Positions 1-14,439 of a stretch of 20,084 nucleotides of DNA are shown here, in pieces. Each line of letters begins with the position of its first letter. Positions within the stretch are counted from its first letter, which is position 1. The notes under the pieces were generated by a model. It made no database searches and was not told where the DNA came from. It saw nothing but the letters and a program-made list of their open reading frames with translations. This DNA is from Isoetes engelmannii. Lineage: Eukaryota > Streptophyta > Lycopodiopsida > Isoetales > Isoetaceae. The position numbers and the translations under genes are program-made. The stretch lies in the NCBI GenBank assembly GCA_011763485.2, contig JAANSK020290156.1, forward strand, positions 1 through 20,084. Reading direction: 5' to 3'.

Positions 1-239
1 CACAAACGAGGATCGCTATCTACGGCCCAAATCAAAGCATAACTCGTGAATATGCCCATCCAACAGCTCTCGTTGCCTGGAGTCACCCACCGTGTGAATA
101 TGCACCCAAACTAAAGGGATTTCAGAATCCAGGATTTTACACGCCGGATTTCTAACATATAAACTACAATAGTACCCCTGCCCCTAAGAATAGAACGATC
201 CCGTATAACTCCTTACAGATTTTTGAAGCTATGAGGAGC

Positions 240-281
240 CCTCTGTGGTCACTTGCGAAGCCCTTGTGGTCACTTGCGAAG
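240..281. repeat. 21-bp tandem duplication
   Basis: The unit ending TGTGGTCACTTGCGAAG occurs twice in a row at a 21-base spacing, with one mismatch. It lies about 60 bases left of the large hairpin. Confidence 0.85.
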
Positions 282-339
282 CCTTCGATAGAAGCCCTAA
301 AAATTTCGCTTTGCAATTTTGAAACGCTGCTATGGAGTA

Positions 340-483
340 GATAACGCCATGGCCCGAGGGTGTTACTGAAAAAAAATTGAGGGCCATCAAAATGGCAAGG
401 GCGTGCAGCGTCGCGCACGCCCGAGCCATTTTGATGGCCCGAAAATTTTTTTTGAAGTAACACCCAAGGGCCAGGGCGTTATC
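340..483. repeat. Long near-perfect inverted repeat (MITE-like hairpin)
   Basis: The left arm (340-406) and right arm (415-483) are reverse complements over about 68 bases with a handful of mismatches and a two-base length difference, around an 8-base loop (407-414). Matching blocks include GATAACGCC, GTGTTACT, an A8 run, GGCCATCAAAATGGC and GGGCGTGC. The size and shape fit a foldback MITE or its relic. A transcribed hairpin is the alternative. No clear target duplication was seen. Confidence 0.75.
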
Positions 484-562
484 GCCCTTAACACACCGCC
501 TCGAGAGTTTTGGCCGATTTTGAACCGTCTGATCCCCATTAGAATCACTCTAAATTGTCCAT

Positions 563-588
563 TTCATAACACCCTAGGGTATTATGAA
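563..588. repeat. 26-bp palindrome centred on CCTAGG
   Basis: TTCATAACACCCTAGGGTAT continues into TATGAA and is self-complementary with one mismatched pair. It shares the GTGTTA-type word with the arms of the nearby hairpin, so both may belong to the same repeat. Confidence 0.6.
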
Positions 589-979
589 GTAGGAGTGTGT
601 TATGGCTCCAGTAAATCATTTTTTAAGATTAATCTCAACCGTTGGATCACTATAAACTTGAAGGGGGGTGTGTTAAAGAGTATGCCGGGTGTGCGAATAA
701 ATTTTCTGCATTCGCAAATAGGCCCAGCGCCATCGATGGCGATCCTCCCCTACAAGTCTTGGTTTGCTATCGGTTTTATGGATAAGATCCAAGCTTGAGA
801 GCATCCATGAAGGATCGAGACCTTGGCCATAAATTGGCACTGGTCGTCAATTATGGAATACATTTTTGTTTGACTTTGAAATATTAGGATGCTAAAATGC
901 TATGTGGTTTCTCTGCTGCATACTCGTATTTATATATTGTGCCTTACACGGCATAGCAATTCATTGTAATTCACATTTT

Positions 980-985
980 TTTATT
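980..985 (-). terminator. Possible poly-A signal of BZR1-BAM
   Basis: AATAAA on the minus strand about 400 bases past the stop codon, within an AT-rich stretch. Plant poly-A signals are loose, so this only marks a plausible 3' end. Confidence 0.25.
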
Positions 986-1381
986 TTAATATATCCTTCA
1001 ACCAATGTAAAAAAGAACCTACCTTTCCTTCATCATTGCGAGGACCCCAAGAATCATGTGTCTCCTCTACTGGATATCAAGTTTGAGATTAAAGGTGAAA
1101 CATAGAATCACAAAAGATGCTGTTGACAAAAGATGCTCTTGACTGTAGGGTATTTACACTATATACTGTACATAAATTGAAGTCCTCGTAACAGGAAAAA
1201 GAGTACAAGCTGCCTAGTGCAAATGTCACCAGATTAGGCTGCAAAATCTCCCACATAAGCAAGTGGGTGGAAACACTGGCAGAAGGAATCACAGAATGTA
1301 TCACAAACCACGCGCCGAGGGACAAAACCTAAGTTTTGCATATAACGGACAGTAGGATGTTACAAAATAATTTCACAAATG

Positions 1382-6667
<5,286 letters not shown>

Positions 6668-6678
<11 letters not shown>

Positions 6679-6706
6679 GCTGCTGCTGTGGCTTGGAGTA
6701 TTCCAT
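6668..6706 (-). CDS. Short upstream ORF overlapping the BZR1-BAM start codon
   Basis: ATG at 6706-6704 opens a 12-codon frame ([12 protein letters not shown]) that ends at TGA (6670-6668), 8 bases inside the main coding region and out of frame with it. Its +4 base is G but its -3 base is C, so it is a moderate initiation site. If it lies in the mRNA it could dampen translation from the main ATG. Transcript evidence is needed to show the leader contains it. Confidence 0.4.
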
Positions 6707-7272
6707 CTGCCGGATTTAAACCCTCGGAATTAAAACTGTCCTCAACTTTCTAGCCATCTCTGCTCTGCCAATCTTCTTAATCCTGGGAGAAAAATGGCCT
6801 TCCTTTTCCGATATAGCAAGCCTCTTAGCATTTGAAAAATATCAAAAATTCATCTGACGAACCCATGCCGGAGCTCCAGGATCTGTCAATTCTCGTGCTT
6901 CCTATCAAGCCAGCCCGTTCCTGATAAAATGCAGCATCCACCTGAAACATTTATTCGTGGCATTACAAAAGCGACCCTGCTCCCCATATAAACTTGCAAA
7001 CCCTAAAGAGGGACTGTTACAGAGGCCCAAAAGTTTAGCAGCTGCATGGGAAGCTTGAAATCTAGTCCAAAAAAAAAAAGAATTCTGCTTCTTAACAGGA
7101 TGGAAGCGCCCAAGTTGGGCAGATCTCGCTCTTCATACCTGATCAGAATGACCCAACTGAGCAGTCCAAGAAGGAAGAGTAATTGTACATGTACGACCTT
7201 GAAGCTGGCTGATAACGGGAGACTTTTTTTTTATTGTGGTTGATAACCGGTGTATGACATCTACTTCCAATG
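6707..7272. other. Leader and promoter side of BZR1-BAM
   Basis: Besides the uORF and TATA-like element, several further upstream ATGs occur on the minus strand between 6707 and 6955. No coding domain is recognisable on either strand. Confidence 0.5.
6985..6993 (-). promoter_or_regulatory. Possible TATA element upstream of BZR1-BAM
   Basis: On the minus strand the sequence reads TTTATATGG about 310 bases above the start codon. It would place transcription start near 6955 and give a leader of about 280 nt. It is the best TATA-like match I saw in 6700-7050, but such matches are common by chance and a 5' UTR intron is not excluded. Confidence 0.25.
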
Positions 7273-7665
7273 TAGTGGCGTGGCGCATGAATTTGCAACC
7301 AAAAAATTAGAAAAAAATTCCTATGAAATCAAAAAATTCTCAAGCACTTTTTTTGTGGTTTAGTGGCAGTCCATTCGGCTAGATTTTACGCAAGGATGCC
7401 ATAAAGGTACACTCTAGGCAATTTCACTGTGTTTTACTCTGCCATTATAAACGACAATAATGGCCTACTCTTTCCTACCCGATAATAAACAGCCATGATA
7501 TGGAGAATTTGCGAGCTTTTGCTCCCAATTCTGGCCTCTAACGCTGGTCCTGGATGCAACTCCTCCTGCACAACTATGATGTACCCAAGTATTGGAAAGC
7601 CCACGGACATTGATGTTGCTCACTCAAGAGAAATTATGTTGGTGCATATTTGCTTGAGGAGCATG
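7273..7665 (+). repeat. Dispersed repeat, copy A
   Basis: From TAGTGGCGTGGCGCATGAAT to GAGGAGCATG this matches copy B at 11048-11631 in the same orientation with only scattered differences. Copy A lacks about 200 bases that copy B has (11248-11455), with a short unrelated filler (7477-7489) at that place. Traces of reading frame exist (CNSSCTTMMYPSIGKPTDID) but I recognise no protein. It may be part of a non-autonomous DNA transposon or a captured gene fragment. Confidence 0.8.
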
Positions 7666-7816
7666 TAAAAAAGGATCCATGTTGCAATAAGCCACAACTA
7701 TGATGTACCCAAGTATTGGAAAGCCCACGGACATTGATGTTGCTCACTCAAGAGAAATTATGTTGGTGCATATTTGCTTGAGGAGCATGTAAAAAAGGAT
7801 CCATGTTGCAATAAGC
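7569..7816 (+). repeat. Perfect 124-bp tandem duplication
   Basis: 7569-7692 and 7693-7816 appear identical base for base, both starting CACAACTATGATGTACCC and ending GTTGCAATAAGC. The duplication exists only in copy A of the dispersed repeat, so it arose after the A/B copying. The lack of differences indicates it is recent or an assembly duplication. Confidence 0.9.
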
Positions 7817-8493
7817 GACAATCTGTTTATCACCATGGCCTAAACTATAACCAAAACAATTATTTCAATGTTGGCGTTTTCGAGTGTGGCTTGAAGAAGT
7901 TATTGTTGATGGTGTTTCAGAACCCAATGCAACGATCCTTGCTAAAACAGACAAAGGAGGACATTCGTATGTCGAAAGTCTTTTATGGTTTGAATACCAT
8001 GCTTTTTATGGTAACTATTTGTAATTGAGATGCTAGTGGTTTAATGATTTTCTTTCCTTATTGTAGATGTGCTCAGTTGGTGCTATTTAAGGGTCATGAT
8101 GAAATAGGATTTGTGTGGTAAGAGCCCGATCTGTACATGATGGTGATGAAATTTGTCCCTTTAAAATGTTATTTACCTTAAATGTTCAGGTATACTAGTT
8201 ATAATAGTTGGAAGGAGAACTGATTACCAATCCATATGCTGTTGTTGTGTTTTTCTGGGAGAAATTGCATTGTCAAGTATATTAAGCTTATTCGATGTTT
8301 TCTTCTCACTAATGTCAATTATGGACTTCACTTGTAGTTTTGAGTTTGCGTGTATCTTGAAATTTGAAGTGTTCATTTTGCAAGTGCGCATTAAAGGGTC
8401 TGTGACAAAGGTTTCTGAAAAGGAGTATTCAATATTTTCAAAGTCGCGCGATAGGAAGTTAAATTGGAGTTTTGTGAAACGGTGTAGAAGCTT
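7817..8493. other. Unassigned AT-rich spacer
   Basis: It sits between repeat copy A and the truncated LINE. Around 7885-8010 an open stretch (WLEEVIVDGVSEPNATILAK and onward, to WFEYHAFYGN) reads like protein but is soon closed by stops and matches nothing I can name. The 84-codon ATG frame from 7774 overlaps it in another frame. Confidence 0.35.
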
Positions 8494-10398
8494 TTGAGGT
8501 CTGCTAAGGCGGAAGTACTGCACCAGGGGGAACCTTTTGACATTTTCCTTATCGGGAGGGGTATTAGGCAAGGGTGCCCTCTGGCGTCGTTCCTGTTTAC
8601 TATTGTGGCAGAGGGCCTCTCGCAGCTTCTCCGTTCTGCTCTAGATGACTTTGTTGTGCAGGGGCTGTGTATGGCTATGGGTCATATATTGTGTGTAATC
8701 AGTTTGCGGATGATAGCTTCCTGCTTTTGGAAGCTTCTGAAGCCAATCTTGATAGGAATAAGCAACTCCTAGATCTTTATTCATTGGCTTCGGGTTGCTT
8801 GCTGAACTGGCGAAAGTGTAGTGCCATGTGGGCCTTGGACACCCCTCCTCCAGCATGTGTTCAGGCCCATCCCTGGACACTTGTTCCACCTCATACAGTC
8901 ACTAAACTTCTGGGTATGCCATTTGATATAGAGGTTGTTAATGCACAAGCTTGGGACCAGACCATTCTAGATCTTCAGAAGCATCTCCCCTGGTGGAGAG
9001 GTGCTCCACTTTCAATGGCTGGGCGTATACAGGGGGCTAAGCATGTCCTCAACAACACTCATGTTTATGTCACTTCTGCGTTGCTAGCCCCAGCTTCAAA
9101 GTTCAAAGAGATAGTGGCCACAATACTTTTTTTTTTTTTTTTTTTTTTTTTTAGAACTTTCACAATACATAATTTTGTCTGGGGTGGCAACGAGTCTGGA
9201 GCAGTGGTCAAAGTGGCTAGGAAAAAGTGCATAGTTCTAAGAAAGATGGTGGTCTGGGGACGATGGACCTATCGCTTCATAGTAAGATCCTAATCTCAAA
9301 GTTCATGTGGAGAATTCTTTTGGGTCACACACAGTCTTCTGGGATGCGCTTGATAGTCTAGGCTCTTGAGCATTCACGTCCTTTTGGCAAGCCCTCCCGT
9401 GCCCCTGTCCTGCCTTGGGCTTTGTTCTATCCTTTGAAGTCATTTCCTTGTGCTTCCCCCTTCCTTCACGGACTTCTTAAAACGTGGAAAGCTGTTAATT
9501 CATTGGCTTCTCTGCATCCTTCAAACACCTCACATTCCTCCTCTCCCTTCCTTTGGGTGCCCTTACCGAACGCGCCTCCACTTGTCTCCACCATGCATCC
9601 TAAAACTCAGCGTAGATGGTAGTGTGCGGGTATCTATCTGGTGCAGGAGTGATATTCTAATGGACGCCTCCGTTCGTGGCAAGAGTTCAAAGACACTTTC
9701 AGATTGACTGAGCGAGATTATGGCATATGGGAAGCTGTGGCTGATAACATCCCTTTGTGGCCCAACCTCCGAGAATGAACGTGCCTGGGGTTTTGTAGCG
9801 GATATTTTGTAGGAAAAGAATTTTGTTCAGACTTGCTACAGACTTATTCTCACCACGCAGCCCCCTTTGCCTCCTTCAGTGCACTGGCAATTAAGAGTTC
9901 TGGAAGCCCAGCATGCACCGGTATGGTCCAGAGTGTGGGACAAGAACATTATTTTAAAACATTCATGTCTTCTCTGGCAAATTGTGCATAGGGTAGTGAG
10001 GACTAGTGCCCGAGTTCACTCATTCAGAGTCATCTTTGTCCAATTTGTAAACTTGCTCCCGAAATAATAGAGCATTGTTTCGTGCTCTGTGGCGACCTCA
10101 GCCACATTTGGTCCACTGTACAGGCCTCTTTTTGGACCCACCTCACAAGTCAATAGGTTCAGCTGGGCATTCACCCTGCTAGATGACCCCGCTTCAAGAA
10201 GTGGACGTTCAACATTTGCAGGGCGCTAGTCTGTTGTGAGGTTTGGAAACGCAGGTGCCATGTCGTCTTTAGAGGTTTGTATACTCCTGTTGCTAGCCTC
10301 TACCAAGAGATTAAATCTCGTCTTCATCACCAATTTCTGATTTCGAAGTTGCATCCGGATGTTAGGGATGAGATTTGGGGCTACCTCCACCTACCTTG
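8494..10398 (+). pseudogene. LINE-A: 5'-truncated, decayed non-LTR retrotransposon ORF2 (RT C-terminal half to zf-RVT)
   Basis: Reading across frames gives RSAKAEVLHQGEP, RGIRQGCPLASFLF (RT block), a frameshift near 8665, then QFADDSFLLL with the catalytic FADD at 8703-8714. The thumb-like GAPLSMAGRIQGAKHV and FVWGGNES follow, as in plant L1-type LINEs. Further on comes a zinc motif CPIC-x8-H-x4-C (10037-10090, zf-RVT) and WKRRCHVVFRG-like sequence to TGA at 10396-10398. Endonuclease and RT N-terminal parts are missing, so the copy is 5' truncated near 8494. Several stops and frameshifts (for example in 9230-9420, 9775 and 9990) make it dead. No poly-A tail was seen at its right end. Confidence 0.85.
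9119..9168 (-). mobile_element. Minimal retro-insertion: 8 bases plus poly-A, flanked by 8-bp target duplication
   Basis: CACAATAC occurs at 9119-9126 and again at 9161-9168. Between them lie 26 T and AGAACTTT (9127-9160), so on the minus strand the insert is AAAGTTCT followed by A26. This is the signature of an extremely 5'-truncated target-primed retrotransposition. Removing the insert plus one duplicate (42 bases, 14 codons) joins VATI to HNFVWGG, the expected LINE reading. Confidence 0.8.
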
Positions 10399-10404
10399 AC
10401 GTCC

Positions 10405-10928
10405 CATTGTACTAGTTTGATGACGAGTGTCGCGAGATGAAGCGCCAACTCCGTCACGTCACTAGGCCCGCCGAGCGCCCCTAGACTATCTCTCGGTACC
10501 GCCGATTCTTCAAGAGCAAGAATGCCATGTATCTGGCAGAGCGGCAAAACAAAATGTTTTACCTCCTGGACCGTCACCTCAGGAGCTTCTGGAGAGAGGT
10601 GCTCAGGAGGACATGGCAGCCTCAGGGAGACATCAGTGCTGAGCAGTGGATTCAGTACCTGCAACAGCTGTATGATCCCCTGGGCAGAGAGGCACCAGTG
10701 CCCTCACAGACCGGGTTGCCCTTGACAATCACGGAGGACGACATAATAATGGGCCTCCAGCGCCTCGCCAACAGAAAGGCAGCAGATCTCAATGGCATGC
10801 AAGCAGAGCTCTTCAAGTGGGTCGGGCCGGGGATTGTGCCTGTGTTAGCAGCAATGTTCAACAGCGCACTGCGAGAAGGCCTCCCACCACAATGGACCTG
10901 TAGCAGAGTTGTGCCCATATACAAGACT
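10405..10928 (+). pseudogene. LINE-B: fragment of a second, GC-richer LINE ORF2 (connector and RT start)
   Basis: Reading starts DDECREMKRQLRHVTRPAERP, passes a stop near 10482, and continues RYRRFFKSKNAMYLAERQNK. It then runs through WREVLRRTWQPQGD, NRKAADLNGMQAELFKW (degenerate form of the RT GPDG block) and SALREGLPPQWTCSRVVPIY. It is cut at 10928 by the CACTA-like end. The order and base composition differ from LINE-A, whose RT half precedes it, so it is a separate insertion and not its continuation. Confidence 0.75.
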
Positions 10929-11047
10929 CACTACTAGAGAACGACATATTAACGACGTCGATTTACGACGTATAGCCAACGTCGACGTCGCAAAATGATC
11001 GTGCGTCGCAATGACGTCGCTAAGATTCTTTCACCACGTCGCGCATA
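10929..11047 (+). mobile_element. CACTA (EnSpm-type) transposon terminus with CGACGTCG subterminal repeats
   Basis: LINE-B coding sequence breaks off abruptly at CACTACTAGAGAA (10929-10941), the standard start of plant CACTA terminal inverted repeats. The next 100 bases are packed with GACGTC-type words: CGACGTCG at 10953-10960 and 10983-10990, GACGTC at 11013-11018, and ACGACG and CGTCGC variants. Such short subterminal repeats are where CACTA transposases bind. I found no matching right end with TAGTAGTG, so the element is one-ended here or truncated. Confidence 0.6.
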
Positions 11048-11631
11048 TAGTGGCGTGGCGCATGAATTTGCAACCAAAAAATTAGCAAAAAAATTCCTAT
11101 CAAATCAAAAAATTCTCAAGCACTTTTTTGTGGTTTAGTGGCAGCCCATTGGGCTTTTATGCAAGGATGCCATAAAGGTACACTCTAGGCAATTTCACTG
11201 TGTTTAGCCCTGCCATTATAAACGATAATAATGGCCTACCATTTCCTTAAGTTTTTGGGTTGCCCAAAAGGCAAGCCTTTACTTAGGTGTTGGGCTGGAG
11301 GAATATTTTGGTTTGTACCCTCCGATGTACCAATCGGACATTTTATAGGATTTGCCACTCTGTATTAGTCAACGTGAAGGAATTGGGTTGGGCTCCATCG
11401 ATGTGAGTCGTCTTGCCACAGTCAGAAAGTGTTGTTGTTGTTGCTGCTGCTGCCACAGCCATGGTATGGAGGATTTTCGAGCTTTTGCTTCCAATTCTTG
11501 CCTCTAACGCTGGTCCTAGATGCAACTCCTCCTGCACAACTATGATGTCTCCAAGTATTGGAAAACCCACGGACATTGATGTTGCTCACTTAGGAAAAAT
11601 TATGTTGTTGCATATTTGCTTGAGGAGCATG
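11048..11631 (+). repeat. Dispersed repeat, copy B
   Basis: Directly repeated relative to copy A (7273-7665). Copy B starts immediately after the CACTA-like end, so it may be interior sequence of that element. It contains the extra ~200 bases (11248-11455), including a GTT/GCT microsatellite around 11430-11452, and has a single copy of the segment duplicated in copy A. No recognisable protein. Confidence 0.8.
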
Positions 11632-11860
11632 AAGGAATTGGTATTCAATAAGATGTTCCCAGATGAATTGTTTGAGAAATGGGAGTCATAGATTCTGCAG
11701 GAAGCTTCATGCAATCATTAACATGTGGCAAAATGAGATTGACACCCTTTCTCCTTCAATCCTAATAGTGCTTTTTAGTGTCAGATTTAAATTTCTAGCA
11801 ATAGCCGTACTCTGTATCAATTATTCCTGGCAGCCTGTCACATCCTCTGCTCTGCCCCAA

Positions 11861-14438
11861 ATGGCCCCTTGTATCCAAATCAACGAATCAACTCCCATCT
11901 CCTTGGGCAACCTTGACAACGGTATGGAGAACTATTTGTCTCCTTCTAGCTCCAAGACTTGGGACGTGCCTGTTATCAACCCGCAAGATTCGAACAAGAG
12001 CATGTTAACTAATTTGGGATGGGTGCAAGAGCTCGAGAACATCAAAGAGCAATTCAATCTAAACCAAAATCTAACCAGAGGTAAACAAATTTCTTTAAAG
12101 TTTGATTCCTTCATGAACAGATTGTGCATGCTTGAAAAAAACGCCTTGATTGGATGGTCGGAAATAGAAAACATCAATTTGGAGCTGGTTGCTAGACAAA
12201 TTTTCTCTATGGATTCTAACATGCAAATCTGCAGCTGCTTTTGGCTAAAACGCTCGTACTTTCTGCTTGAATTCCATAGTGAAAACTCGGCCAATTTCAT
12301 GCTTACAAAAGGCTTCATAATTTTTCAAGGATTCCAGATAAAATTTCAGAAATAGGATTACCATTTTGACACTGCCAAACCAGCTTCTTTACCGTACGTA
12401 GCATCCATTATCCCGGCCGAACTGAGCTCAGTATACTGGAATACTGAATGCTTTCAGACCCTCTTCAATTCCATTGGTGCTTACATCTCTGCTGACTTTA
12501 AACCTCATCCCCCCCTCGCCCGCCCCCCCCCCCCCCCCCCCCCCCCCCCGGGTCTTTGTCCAAATGGATCTCCTCAAGCCTCTGCCATTAGAGATCACTT
12601 TTGTGGATCTGTTTGGAAAGGAACTGTCAATCCCATTGAGATGGAGTGGTATACCACCCAAATGTGGGAGATGTGGTATCAGATTACATGGAGGGATGAG
12701 ATGTAGGCCAAATCTTGCTCAATAAGAGGGTGATGAGGCTCTATTTGATCCTCAATACATAACAAGAGATCTACTAACTCAAAGCTTGACAGAAGATCGT
12801 GGAACAGAACTGGTAGTTCTAGAAGAATTGAAAGGAAAAAGATCCAACATGACAGAATTATACAAGCAAACAAGGAGTTGGAAGAGTCAAGGAGGCAATC
12901 CAGTAACATACTCAAGCAAAGATGGGAAAGTACTATGGTAATGTCAAAGTTCTGAAGAAAGGTGTGCAGATTATGGAGAAGGGAAAAGAGAGTTGCTCTC
13001 CTGAGGAATTAGTAAGTGCTGAAGATCAGAATATGCTTTCAAACAGGCAGTCTGTTCACAAAAAGAGGGAAGTCACTTTCAAAGATAGAGATTATGTAGC
13101 AGAATTCAATAAGCATAGCCCGACAACTAACTTGTACCTGAAGTCTGCTCCTTCTCCTTTGGTAGATAAAATTAATAAACAAACTTTGCTGCCACACCAC
13201 AGCTTAGGGAAATTTATTAGGTGATAAATCTTAGGTTGAAGTTGGATACCCATAAGGCCAACAAAAATCAAGTTCAGATGAGCATGAAAACTCATGCTCA
13301 GATTCAGGCACAGATGAAGACAGCTTGAGTGATTATGGAGACATCAACCCCTATCATGTTATCCAAGATAACTCGGATGAAGATTGTAGACTAGAATTGG
13401 TGAATAGGGATAAAAATTTTAATTCATCAATAATTGGAAGTACAATACAGGAAAAAGTCAATGGTAACTGCACAGTCAAACTCATGGCTGAAGACAACTG
13501 TAAGAATTTCAAAAACTGTTACATAGATGGAAACAATGAAGGAAATGAAAGAGACCAGGTGATTGAATATGTTCCAGACAGTCAGGATCAGCAACCTTAT
13601 GAGCAGTACCTGGACACTCTCATTTAGAACTGTAACGAAAAGAGAGATCAATATGAAGTAGTCCAGATCACACTGAATGGTTCTAATTTACCTCAGAACT
13701 TGAAGCCAACCACCCCCACTTCACCTCCTGCTTTTGGCCCTTCCAGTTCACATGCCATGCTATCTACCACATCTTTTCTTGGTCCAAGTTTCACTCACAA
13801 CCATGTTACTCATGTTGACTTCAATGCTACAATAACAAGTCATGCTGCCACAAAGACCTCTTTAACTGAATACGAGAGAAGCTATAAAGTAATGGATAAA
13901 ATTGTAGAAGAAGCTATGGTTGAGTATTTTGATAAAGAAAAAAGTGAAAACAAATAGTAGAACTCAACTGGTTGCCCAGTCAAATGCCCCTACAGGTTTG
14001 GAGTCTAGTAGTCAAAGTCAAGGTGAGGAGCAACGTTCAACTCAGCAAGGAGACAACAATCGAAATCTGGTTAGTACCATCTGTCTTTCTCTAGTAGCAG
14101 ATTGTATACCTGTTTCTCAATTGCACAAATATAGCAAATTGCTCTATCCTCCAAATAAAGATGATACCAGGGAAAATGCCTCTATAGACTGCCACCATGG
14201 AAACTAGTCTGATACCCCTGAAGTTATCCCAGAGACTCCTCCTTCTGGTATAAACTCTTGTGTCTCTTCTCCTAGTGCTATGGACTCAGAAAAGTGGAAG
14301 AATAAAGCCAGGAAAAATGTAGTTTTATAGAAGAGAACCATCATAGCACCCCTATCAATGTTGACTATAATGGACCTGCTAAGAATACTAGAAGTAAAGG
14401 TGACCTCTTAGCTGAATCTCTGAACAAAAACACTCTCC
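11861..14438 (+). pseudogene. LINE-C ORF1 (DUF4283-like plus CCHC zinc knuckle), broken
   Basis: The likely start is ATG at 11861 (MAPCIQINESTPISLGNLDN), after which a coiled, Asn-rich stretch leads to a DUF4283-like region (SCFWLKRSYFLLEFHSENSA, TKGFIIFQGFQIKF). A TAG closes the frame at 12353-12355. The same frame continues with IPAELSSVYWNTECFQTLFN up to a poly-C run, and after it the next frame reads RVFVQMDLLKPLPLEITFVD and IPPKCGRCGIRLHGGMRC. The last is a perfect C-x2-C-x4-H-x4-C knuckle (12663-12704), the RNA-binding module of plant LINE ORF1. The low-complexity tail to about 14430 has further stops and shifts. Confidence 0.75.
12523..12550 (+). repeat. 27-base poly-C run causing a frameshift in LINE-C ORF1
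   Basis: C27 followed by G sits between the codons for LA and RVFVQMDL. Taking out these 28 bases gives CTC GCC CGG GTC and joins the upstream and downstream ORF1 frames exactly. It is therefore a late insertion or expansion in this copy, or a sequencing or assembly artefact in a homopolymer. Confidence 0.85.
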
Positions 14439-14439
14439 A

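Larger units (their letters stand above)
1..1381. other. 3' flank of BZR1-BAM with no gene seen
   Basis: Apart from the tandem repeat, hairpin, palindrome and possible poly-A signal listed separately, I see no gene. The 131-codon open frame over the hairpin is explained by the inverted repeat and has no family signature. Confidence 0.6.

Noticed and set aside
403-798. 131-codon open frame on the plus strand as a gene
   Set aside because: Its first third lies in the inverted repeat, it has no domain signature, and the region looks non-coding.
7273-11631. Copies A and B as the two LTRs of an LTR retrotransposon
   Set aside because: The copies lack TG...CA ends, and the sequence between them holds LINE pieces with no gag-pol, primer-binding site or polypurine tract.
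14087-14099. CTCTAGTAGCAG as the right end of the CACTA element
   Set aside because: It departs from TAGTAGTG at the critical last bases and lies in the LINE-C coding tail with no subterminal GACGTC repeats.
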